Shown here: positions 38,458-44,344 of the stretch, piece by piece
Layout: each line of letters opens with the position of its first letter
Position numbering within the stretch: position 1 is the stretch's first letter
Assembly (NCBI RefSeq): GCF_003943515.1
Contig: NZ_RJPT01000006.1
Span: 64,337-108,680, forward strand
DNA: 44,344 nt
Reading direction: 5' to 3'
DNA from: Streptococcus cristatus
GTDB taxonomy: Bacteria; Bacillota; Bacilli; Lactobacillales; Streptococcaceae
Notes under the pieces: model-generated
Seen by the model: only the letters and a program-made list of their open reading frames with translations
What the model was told of the DNA's origin: nothing
The model's database searches: none
Position numbers and translations under genes: made by a program

Positions 38458-39576
38458 TTAAACATAATCCAACAGATAGCCGTAGCCCTTCTCCTCCATC
38501 TCAGCTTTGGGAATGAACTTGATTGACAGACTATTGATACAATAGCGCAAGCCTCCCTTATCCTTAGGACCGTCTGTGAAAACATGGCCCAGATGGGAAT
38601 TCCCAACCCGACTGCGAACTTCCGTTCGAGTCATGTTGAAACTCTTGTCTTCTTTGTAAGTCGCAACATCAGGACTGATAGGGCGTGTGAAACTCGGCCA
38701 ACCGCAGCCTGAATCAAATTTATCCTTTGATGAAAAGAGAGGCTCGCCTGTCACCACATCCACGTAGATACCAGCATCGAACTTATCCCAATAGCGATTA
38801 GAAAAGGCCCGCTCAGTGTCATTCTTTTGTGTGACTGCATATTCTTCTGGCGAGATCTTAGCCTTAATATCTTCATCGCTAGGCTTAGGATAGCGACTAG
38901 CTTCGATAACAGGATAAGCAGCTTGATTGACATCGATATGGCAATATCCATTAGGATTCTTTTTTAGGTAATCCTGATGGTAATCTTCTGCTTTGATAAA
39001 GTTTTTTAGAGGTTCTTTTTCAACAGCCAAAGGCTTATCATATTTCTTAGCAACTTCATCAAAAACTTGATTGATGGTATTCAAATCTGCTTCGTCCTTA
39101 TAATAAACACCTGTCCGGTACTGGGTACCCTGATCATTTCCCTGCTTGTTTTTAGAAGTTGGATCAATAATGCGGAAATAATGCAGCAGGATTTCTTTTA
39201 GAGATATTTTTTTTACGTTATAAGTAATTTTTACCGTTTCAGCGTGACCAGTTTGAGAGACCAATTCATACTTGGTCGTGTCGCCCTTACCATTTGCATA
39301 GCCTGATACTGCATCTATTACACCTGGCACGCGAGAAAAGTACTCTTCTACTCCCCAAAAACAGCCGCCAGCCAGATAAATCTCCCGCTTGTCCTCTTCC
39401 TTGACATCTTCTTTCTTCTGTTTAGTCACTTCTGTCTTGCTCATAGAGGCTTTCTTGATTTGCTCAATATTGGCCTGAGATGGGTTAATAGACATGGAGC
39501 CCTTGATTAAGAAAAATAGACCAAAACAGGCAAGCAAGCCAAACAAAACCAGAAGAATCTTCCATTTGCCTTCCAT
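38458..39576 (-). CDS. msrAB: Membrane-anchored bifunctional methionine sulfoxide reductase MsrAB
   Basis: Repairs both S- and R-methionine sulfoxide in extracytoplasmic proteins. An uncleaved N-terminal membrane helix (about residues 6-25) and a charged spacer precede the MsrA domain, with catalytic C72 in [10 protein letters not shown]. The MsrB domain follows, with GCGWPSF and catalytic C346 in RYCINS. The zinc CxxC pairs of some MsrB proteins are absent. I choose the second ATG (39574-39576, 372 residues), eight bases after AGGAG; the first ATG is only two bases from it. It ends the ccdA-lipoprotein-etrx-msrAB operon, whose CcdA and Etrx should deliver its electrons. Confidence 0.94.
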   Translation of the reverse strand: MEGKWKILLVLFGLLACFGLFFLIKGSMSINPSQANIEQIKKASMSKTEVTKQKKEDVKEEDKREIYLAGGCFWGVEEYFSRVPGVIDAVSGYANGKGDTTKYELVSQTGHAETVKITYNVKKISLKEILLHYFRIIDPTSKNKQGNDQGTQYRTGVYYKDEADLNTINQVFDEVAKKYDKPLAVEKEPLKNFIKAEDYHQDYLKKNPNGYCHIDVNQAAYPVIEASRYPKPSDEDIKAKISPEEYAVTQKNDTERAFSNRYWDKFDAGIYVDVVTGEPLFSSKDKFDSGCGWPSFTRPISPDVATYKEDKSFNMTRTEVRSRVGNSHLGHVFTDGPKDKGGLRYCINSLSIKFIPKAEMEEKGYGYLLDYV

Positions 39577-39591
39577 GTTCATTGCTCCTTT

Positions 39592-40155
39592 CTACTTGAT
39601 TTCCTTTAGTGTTTTCTCAATATCTTCCTTACTCATGTAGCCCACATGAGTTTTAGCAAGTGAGCCATCACTATTGATAAAGAGAGCAGATGGATACGAG
39701 CGAATACCGTATTCTTTCAGTAATTCTCCCTTGATATCCATGAGAACTGGCATGTTCTTGTAATCCAAAGACTTGTACCATTCCTTGAAATCATCAGCAG
39801 ACTTTTCTCCATTAAAAGTCGGAGACACTACTGACAGGACAACATAATCTTTTCCAGACTGCTCCTTAGCCAAATCATTGGTATCTCCAAGAGTGGATAG
39901 ACAGATAGAGCACCAAGAAGCCCAAAATTTTAGATAGACTTTCTTGCCTTTGAAATCAGACAGCTTGTAGGTCTTGCCGTCCACTCCTTGCAGACTAAAG
40001 TTCTTAGCCATTTTTGTAGCTTGATTAGAATTTGCCTTACTAGTCATGGAACTTTTATCATTTTTAGAAGCTTCCGAATTCATTTGCTGATTTGAGCAAG
40101 CTCCCAATAAGCCGACACAAAGCAGACTGGCAGTCAAAATCGATAGTTTCTTCAT
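39592..40155 (-). CDS. Extracytoplasmic thioredoxin-like lipoprotein (Etrx type), copy 2
   Basis: A 187-residue lipoprotein: signal ending LLGAC (C20), a linker rich in Ser, Asn, Lys and Met, and a TlpA-like thioredoxin fold. The active site is WCSIC (81-85) rather than WCGPC, and the cis-proline is in RSYPSALF. It probably relays electrons from CcdA to MsrAB, whose gene follows by 15 bp. The start at 40153-40155 has AAAGGAAAG upstream; the longer frame is rejected because it would bury the signal peptide. The active-site change would alter its redox potential relative to copy 1. Confidence 0.9.
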   Translation of the reverse strand: MKKLSILTASLLCVGLLGACSNQQMNSEASKNDKSSMTSKANSNQATKMAKNFSLQGVDGKTYKLSDFKGKKVYLKFWASWCSICLSTLGDTNDLAKEQSGKDYVVLSVVSPTFNGEKSADDFKEWYKSLDYKNMPVLMDIKGELLKEYGIRSYPSALFINSDGSLAKTHVGYMSKEDIEKTLKEIK

Positions 40156-40223
40156 CGTTTTCTTTCCTTTCAAAATGAGGAGAAAGCCGACAAAACTGAC
40201 GACTTCCACCCTTATTGATAACT

Positions 40224-40493
40224 TTATTTTTCAGATGACATTTCAGATGAATCTTTCATCTCATCCTTCATACTTGAATCACTGGATTTCATGTCATCTT
40301 TTTTCATCTTATCATCAGACATGCTAGAGTCTTTCATATCCTCCTTCTTCATGTCGTCTTTTTTCATATCCTCTTTCTTCATCATACTGCTGTCATCCAT
40401 CTTTTTCATGTCTGAATTTGACTTTTGACTGGAGCAAGCAGCCAAGGCAAAAATACTAAGAGTAGTGATTGTAAGGGTAGCGATTTTTTTCAT
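40224..40493 (-). CDS. Small methionine-rich lipoprotein (MxKDx-like repeats)
   Basis: An 89-residue predicted lipoprotein: signal ending FALAAC (C20), then a 70-residue mature chain made almost only of Met, Lys, Asp, Ser and Glu, with 13 methionines and no aromatic or aliphatic residues. Units such as MKKDD and MKKED recur every five or so residues, recalling the pentapeptide MxKDx repeat proteins known from other bacteria. It must be disordered and surface-exposed. It sits between ccdA copy 2 and etrx copy 2, in the operon ending with msrAB. I infer a sacrificial methionine pool that quenches oxidants and is recycled by MsrAB; metal (copper) binding is the main alternative. Confidence 0.85.
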   Translation of the reverse strand: MKKIATLTITTLSIFALAACSSQKSNSDMKKMDDSSMMKKEDMKKDDMKKEDMKDSSMSDDKMKKDDMKSSDSSMKDEMKDSSEMSSEK

Positions 40494-40520
40494 GATATTT
40501 CTCCTTTAATTATATAATAT

Positions 40521-41231
40521 TTATCCAAATAGCGACGCTAAAGCGTTTAGATTTCCGAGCATAAGCAAGATTCCCATGAGGATGATGAGTGCACCGCCGA
40601 TTTTCTTAAGCGTTCCCATATAAGGTTTGAGTTCCGCAAAGCGCTGTACTACCCAGCCGGAAGCCAAAGCCATGGCTAGAAAAGGAAGTGCTAAGCCAAG
40701 TGTATAAACCAACATAAGCAAGCCTCCCTGAAGAGCGCCGTTACCGCCAGAAGCAGCAATTGCTAAAACAGAGCTCAGAACAGGTCCCACACAGGGAGTC
40801 CAACCAAAGCTAAAGGTGATACCCAAGAGAAATGCGTTAAGAAAATCACTTCTTTTACTATTCTTTTTAAGTTGGATGCTCTTTTGCTTTTGCAGTTGCT
40901 GGATATTAATGATTCCCATCTGGTGGATTCCCAGTAGAATGACAATGCCACCCAAAAGATAGCGAAACCAAGGGGCATAGAGGACTTGCCCCAAAGCACC
41001 AGCTCCATAGCCCAAAACCAAAAATACAGTAGATAGACCTGCTATAAAGCAGAGCGTCTTAGCCAATCCATACCAGGAAATCTCTTTTCCCATAAACCGA
41101 ACCGTTTTCGGCTGATCCGAATCCAGCAAAATCCCCACATAGACTGGCATCAGCGGTAAGATACAAGGGGAGAAAAAGGAAAGAATCCCCGCCAGAAAAA
41201 CAGAAATAAAGAACAAAAAACTTGTTGCCAT
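40521..41231 (-). CDS. CcdA-type thiol:disulfide electron transporter, copy 2
   Basis: A 236-residue, six-helix CcdA protein with functional cysteines in FFSPCILPL and GWTPCVGP. It passes reducing equivalents from cytoplasmic thioredoxin to the surface thioredoxin encoded two genes downstream and thus to MsrAB. It is closely similar to the copy at 35070-35777. It is the first gene of the ccdA-lipoprotein-etrx-msrAB operon and lies just after the terminator of the SaeRS-like genes. GAGAGG precedes the ATG. Confidence 0.92.
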   Translation of the reverse strand: MATSFLFFISVFLAGILSFFSPCILPLMPVYVGILLDSDQPKTVRFMGKEISWYGLAKTLCFIAGLSTVFLVLGYGAGALGQVLYAPWFRYLLGGIVILLGIHQMGIINIQQLQKQKSIQLKKNSKRSDFLNAFLLGITFSFGWTPCVGPVLSSVLAIAASGGNGALQGGLLMLVYTLGLALPFLAMALASGWVVQRFAELKPYMGTLKKIGGALIILMGILLMLGNLNALASLFG

Positions 41232-41263
41232 TTCAAAAACCTCTCGATCAATTTTCTGACTCT

Positions 41264-41269
41264 AGTATA
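41264..41269 (-). promoter_or_regulatory. Possible -10 of the ccdA-msrAB operon
   Basis: Minus strand TATACT, 32 bp before the ccdA start. It lies directly after the T-tract of the upstream terminator, and no good -35 is visible, so the assignment is weak. Confidence 0.35.
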
Positions 41270-41277
41270 AAATAAAA

Positions 41278-41299
41278 ATCCCCCTAAAAATAGGGAGAT
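41278..41299 (-). terminator. Terminator after the SaeRS-like kinase gene
   Basis: Minus strand ATCTCCCTA pairs with TAGGGGGAT (one G-U pair) around a TTTT loop and is followed by TTTTATTTTA. It separates the two-component genes from the ccdA-msrAB operon. Confidence 0.8.
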
Positions 41300-41347
41300 C
41301 GATTTGAAAAAACTTGAATTTGATTTTATCTTTGCTAAATCAAGAAT

Positions 41348-41361
41348 TGAAAACGTTTACT
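41348..41361. promoter_or_regulatory. cre-like site between the kinase gene and ccdA copy 2
   Basis: TGAAAACGTTTACT matches the cre consensus at all but one position on either strand. It lies about 80 bp upstream of the putative ccdA -10 and just after the kinase stop codon, on the far side of the terminator. A role in ccdA-msrAB control is possible but not clear. Confidence 0.4.
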
Positions 41362-41374
41362 AATTTCTGTAGAT

Positions 41375-42409
41375 TTATGTTAAGTTGAGAGTAAATGTAA
41401 AAGTGCTTCCTAGGCCACACTGGCTTTCAACCATTATTTCTCCACCCAGCTGATGAGCCAATTCACGCGCAATAGCAAGACCCAGACCATGCCCGCCTGT
41501 CTTCATATTACGAGATGTTTCTACACGATAAAGGCGTTTGAAAATCTTATCCAAATCCTCAGGAGCAATACCCTGTCCTTCATCTTTCACACTTATTGTC
41601 AAGATTTGCTCAGTTAATTGTGCCACGACCTCAATTTTAGTTCCAGGGTCTGAGTACTTAAAGGCATTATTTAGCAAGTTGACCAAGATACGGGAAAGTT
41701 TATCATAATGGCTCTTAATTTTCGCTGACTCAGGAGACACTTGAATGTAGATGTCTCGCTCCTCCTGCTCAATCAATAGTTGAAATTCACTCATAGCCTC
41801 AATCAATAGCTGATCTATAAAGACTATTTCGGATTCTCCATCTGATTCTATTCGAGGCTGGGCATTAAGAGTCAAAACATCCAATTCTTCCACCAGTTTA
41901 TTCAAACGCTCTGTCTGACGGCTAATCGTGGTCAAGTAATGAATCTGCTCGTCTTCCTTGATCACTCCATCTAAGATCCCCTCCACAGTCGCCTGAATAG
42001 AGGTAATGGGAGTTTTAATATCGTGAGAAAGCTGGGCAATCATCATTCCTTTTTCTCGTTCACTTTCATCAAGCGATTCAAACGTTTCTTGCAAATTATG
42101 CGACATATCGTTAAAAGCCTGACCCAACTCTTGAAATTCAATAGGGCCCTTGGCGTCAATCTCTGCACTAAAATCCTTGTCAGCTATATTCTGAGCCTGT
42201 TTTTTCAGATGCCGAAGGGAAGAAAATACTGGCGATAAAAGAAAGAGACTGACTGCCGCCCCTATAAAACTAGCAATCAAGGTCATTCCAACTAGGAAAT
42301 AAATCTCACTTTTTACAATCAACATTCGCTGGACTGCCCAGAAAACAAGCAAAATCGTTAATAGGCTAGAAATCAGATACCCCACCAGAATGTAACTTTT
42401 TAATTTCAT
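41375..42409 (-). CDS. SaeS-like sensor histidine kinase (TCS08-type)
   Basis: A 344-residue membrane kinase with two closely spaced helices (about 5-27 and 36-58) and almost no extracellular loop, the layout of intramembrane-sensing kinases. A HAMP segment and the dimerisation domain follow, with phospho-acceptor H129 in QLSHDIKTP. The HATPase has NNAFKYS, DEGQGI and GGHGLGLAI. It overlaps its regulator by 4 bp. Position next to an SSURE-repeat adhesin gene matches the pneumococcal TCS08/pavB locus, so it may control that adhesin. The signal is probably membrane stress or an antimicrobial peptide, by family analogy. Confidence 0.9.
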   Translation of the reverse strand: MKLKSYILVGYLISSLLTILLVFWAVQRMLIVKSEIYFLVGMTLIASFIGAAVSLFLLSPVFSSLRHLKKQAQNIADKDFSAEIDAKGPIEFQELGQAFNDMSHNLQETFESLDESEREKGMMIAQLSHDIKTPITSIQATVEGILDGVIKEDEQIHYLTTISRQTERLNKLVEELDVLTLNAQPRIESDGESEIVFIDQLLIEAMSEFQLLIEQEERDIYIQVSPESAKIKSHYDKLSRILVNLLNNAFKYSDPGTKIEVVAQLTEQILTISVKDEGQGIAPEDLDKIFKRLYRVETSRNMKTGGHGLGLAIARELAHQLGGEIMVESQCGLGSTFTFTLNLT

Positions 42410-43104
42410 TTTATACCTCGTGCTCCTTCCATTTTATACCCCAGACCCCAGACAGTTTTGACGGCAGGAGTGTCTGAACTGGCATACTTGGTCAATTCCT
42501 GTCTCAGAGCATGTATATGAACATTAAGGGTATTGGTATCATCTACGAAGTCTTCCTGCCACACCTTTTCGTAAAGCTCCGTCTTTGAAAAAACTCTCTC
42601 AGGATTACTAGCTAAAATCCAGAGCAGTTCAAAGGATTTCACTGTTAATTCCAAAAAATGCTCTCCGATGCGAGCCTCATGAACCGCATGATTCATCACC
42701 AAATCACCGAGCTCAATTTGTTCGATCTCGCCTCCACGATGCAGTCGGCGCAAGATATTATTGACCCTTAGCACCAGCTCACGCGGACTAAAAGGTTTGG
42801 CTATAAAATCATCTGCTCCTAAGCTCAAACCGTAAATTTTGTCTTGATCGCTAGTCTTAGCCGTTGTAAAAAGAAAAGGCTGATCAGGTGCTATATACTG
42901 AACCTCACTGATAAAGTCATAACCGTCCATATTCGGCATCATGATGTCCGTGATGATCAGGTCAACAGATTTCTTTCTGAAAAGATCCAACCCCTCCACG
43001 CCATCTCGAGCCACTAAAACATGGTAGCCTTCCTGCATAAGATAGCGCTTTTGAATATCTAGAATATCCATCTCATCATCAACGAGTAAAATTGTCTTTC
43101 CCAT
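42406..43104 (-). CDS. OmpR-family response regulator (SaeR/TCS08-type)
   Basis: A 232-residue regulator: receiver domain with acidic pocket DDE (9-11) and phospho-acceptor D53 in IITDIMMPN, K in AKPFSPREL, then a winged-helix DNA-binding domain (VKSFELLWILASNPERVFSK and the DTNTLNVHIHALRQ recognition region). GGAG lies seven bases before the ATG. It overlaps the kinase gene by 4 bp. The gene upstream in the same direction encodes the SSURE adhesin. Confidence 0.92.
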   Translation of the reverse strand: MGKTILLVDDEMDILDIQKRYLMQEGYHVLVARDGVEGLDLFRKKSVDLIITDIMMPNMDGYDFISEVQYIAPDQPFLFTTAKTSDQDKIYGLSLGADDFIAKPFSPRELVLRVNNILRRLHRGGEIEQIELGDLVMNHAVHEARIGEHFLELTVKSFELLWILASNPERVFSKTELYEKVWQEDFVDDTNTLNVHIHALRQELTKYASSDTPAVKTVWGLGYKMEGARGIK

Positions 43105-43120
43105 TTGCCAATCTCCTGAT

Positions 43121-43154
43121 AAAAACAGTGTTATACTGGCTTTAGTATAACACT
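43121..43154 (-). terminator. Terminator between the SSURE adhesin and the two-component genes
   Basis: An 11-bp perfect stem, AGTGTTATACT with AGTATAACACT (43127-43137 and 43144-43154), followed on the minus strand by GTTTTTATC. The same stem contains TGTTATACT, an extended -10 that could start transcription of the regulator genes, so termination and initiation may overlap. Confidence 0.75.
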
Positions 43155-43184
43155 ATTTTTAGTAATTTTTAAATGATTTGAACC

Positions 43185-44344
43185 TTAATCTTTTTGTTTT
43201 TCTTTCAAACCTAGAAGGCTAAGAATTCCTGCCAAGACTAGTCCAAAGAAACCAATGGTAGCTGTAGCTGTTTGAGCTTCACCAGTTTTTGGTAACGTAG
43301 GCTTATCATTTTTTTTCATCGTATCTGTCATCGGCTTAGAAGTTGGGTGTTCCCCCTTCACATCAGTCATGCGATGATCTACTTCCTTCGTACCCTCAGC
43401 TGTACTCATAGAATCTGTTGCAGAAGGCTTCTTATTCATCTGCTCTTCTTGAGATGGTGTTGTAGAAGGTTTCATATTCATTTGACCTTCTTGAGATGGT
43501 GTTGTAGGCATTTCTTTTCCACGAAGCTGAATCGTTACTTGACGAGTCGCGATAAGATTTGTCAAATCTGGCTTGCCGTCTTTGGCACCATAGACTTTGA
43601 CAGTCGCTTGGTAAGCATATGTTCCATTAGCGCGAAGTTGGTCGAGAAGGGCTTGCCCATCTTTACCCGTAGTGTTGCCGTTCAAGTCTACTTCATAGAA
43701 GTATTGACCTTTGGCTAAGCCTTCAAGTGGCAAGAGGGCTGGATTGTTAGCTGTTCCATTATCTGACCAAGGAGCCTTGTCAGAAGATTTGAGCAAGAGG
43801 CGCGTCAACATGCCGTCTCCACCGAAAGCTTCATACGGAATAACTTGATTAACACCAGCTAAGAATGGACCGGGAACGTTCGCTTTTTCTAAATAGCTGG
43901 CTGGAACGTCGATATGGTCTTTAATATTTTTAGTGACTGAATCTTTGACTGCTTCTTTTGAAATAAGGCCATTCATGTCAACCGTCACATTTTTTGTCGC
44001 AACAAGATTGCTTAAATCTGCTTTTCCATCTTTGGCACCATAGACCTTGACAGTCGCTTGGTAAGTGCGAGTTCCGTTAGCACGAAGTTGGTCGAGAAGG
44101 GCTTGCCCGTCTTTACCTGTAGTATTGCCGTTCAAATCCACTTCGTAGAAGTATTGACCTTTGGCCAAGCCTTCAAGTGGCAAGAGCGCTGGGTTTTTAG
44201 CTGTACCATTGTCGGACCAAGGAGCCTTGTCAGAAGATTTGAGCAAGAGACGCGTCAACATACCATCTCCACCGAAAGCTTCATAAGGGATGACTTGGTT
44301 AACACCCGCCAAGAATGGACCAGGAACATTTGCTTTTTCTAAGT
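43185..44344 (-). CDS. SSURE-repeat LPxTG-anchored surface adhesin, PavB-like (5' end missing)
   Basis: The C-terminal 386 residues of a wall-anchored surface protein; its N-terminus lies beyond the right edge. It contains two SSURE repeats of about 150 residues, the second one slightly shorter (AGVNQVIPYEAFGGDGML and KGQYFYEVDLNGNTTGKDG recur). A Pro/Ser/Thr/Gln/Met region with two 14-residue repeats (TTPSQE.QMN.KPS) follows. The end is a sortase signal: LPKTGEA, a hydrophobic helix and KEKQKD. SSURE domains bind fibronectin and plasminogen in pneumococcal PavB, which is also beside TCS08. More repeats probably lie outside the window. Confidence 0.92.
   Translation of the reverse strand, partial: LEKANVPGPFLAGVNQVIPYEAFGGDGMLTRLLLKSSDKAPWSDNGTAKNPALLPLEGLAKGQYFYEVDLNGNTTGKDGQALLDQLRANGTRTYQATVKVYGAKDGKADLSNLVATKNVTVDMNGLISKEAVKDSVTKNIKDHIDVPASYLEKANVPGPFLAGVNQVIPYEAFGGDGMLTRLLLKSSDKAPWSDNGTANNPALLPLEGLAKGQYFYEVDLNGNTTGKDGQALLDQLRANGTYAYQATVKVYGAKDGKPDLTNLIATRQVTIQLRGKEMPTTPSQEGQMNMKPSTTPSQEEQMNKKPSATDSMSTAEGTKEVDHRMTDVKGEHPTSKPMTDTMKKNDKPTLPKTGEAQTATATIGFFGLVLAGILSLLGLKEKQKD
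43428..43511 (-). repeat. Two 42-bp repeats in the adhesin stalk
   Basis: Two consecutive 42-bp units encode 14-residue repeats of the form TTPSQExQMNxKPS. GAGATGGTGTTGTA recurs exactly 42 bp apart (43451 and 43493, plus sense). A third, degraded unit may follow (PSATDS). Confidence 0.75.
43526..44344 (-). repeat. SSURE repeats with a 450-bp period
   Basis: Bases 43893-44344 (incomplete at the 5' end) and about 43526-43892 encode the same domain. Corresponding bases are 450 bp apart, and identity is high at DNA level, including silent positions, which points to recent duplication or gene conversion. Confidence 0.9.

Overview
This window is a low-GC Firmicute chromosome segment that looks like an oral Streptococcus of the sanguinis/gordonii/cristatus type. 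The reasons are the shared gene orders (aroA-aroK-pheA-LCP; glyA-sua5-prmC-prfA-tdk; xpt-pbuX), a Tat system fused to an Efe iron-uptake operon, an SSURE/LPxTG surface protein beside a SaeRS-like two-component system, and an Etrx/CcdA/MsrAB locus beside a YesMN-like two-component system. The species cannot be fixed from sequence reading alone. Almost all genes lie on the minus strand, so operons read from high to low coordinates. I saw no rRNA, tRNA, CRISPR or transposase gene.

Layout. 1-3364: an AT-rich STAND-type NTPase with a nuclease-like N-terminus (runs off the left edge), then an rlmD/rumA gene whose last ~95 codons are an AT-rich extension, probably the boundary of an integrated mobile element. 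3547-7478: end of the shikimate/phenylalanine operon (aroA, aroK, pheA) plus an LCP cell-wall enzyme. 7690-10944: small membrane protein, dnaX, free-methionine-R-sulfoxide reductase, alpha/beta hydrolase. 11031-17019: housekeeping run pvaA-like, nucleoid-associated protein, glyA, sua5, prmC, prfA, tdk. 17187-22178: tautomerase, MATE transporter, xanthine permease, xpt with a purine-riboswitch-like leader, guaC. 22349-26994: efeO-efeB-efeU-tatC-tatA under a strong promoter with a Fur/PerR-like box. 27121-29829: ClC transporter and PrsW-like protease. 30035-34457: NADH oxidase, divergent from an apbE/flavin-reductase operon. 34506-41231: two CcdA/Etrx thiol-redox modules around a two-component system, MsrAB and a methionine-rich lipoprotein. 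41375-44344: SaeRS-like two-component system and the C-terminal part of an SSURE-repeat wall-anchored adhesin.

How genes work together. Redox and oxidative damage dominate the right half. Nox removes oxygen and NADH. The divergent operon encodes a signal-less ApbE flavin transferase and two FMN-reductase paralogues, one of which ends in two copies of the ApbE target motif (DATSGAS). This is a strong candidate for a cytoplasmic covalently flavinylated electron carrier, and both divergent promoters carry CcpA cre-like sites. CcdA, Etrx and MsrAB form an extracytoplasmic methionine-sulfoxide repair relay. A tiny lipoprotein with 13 methionines in about 70 mature residues sits inside that operon and may be a sacrificial oxidant sink recycled by MsrAB.

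Three near-identical ~178-bp intergenic repeats follow the stop codons of three unrelated genes, always in the same orientation relative to the gene. Each contains three potential hairpins and ends in an intrinsic-terminator-like stem.
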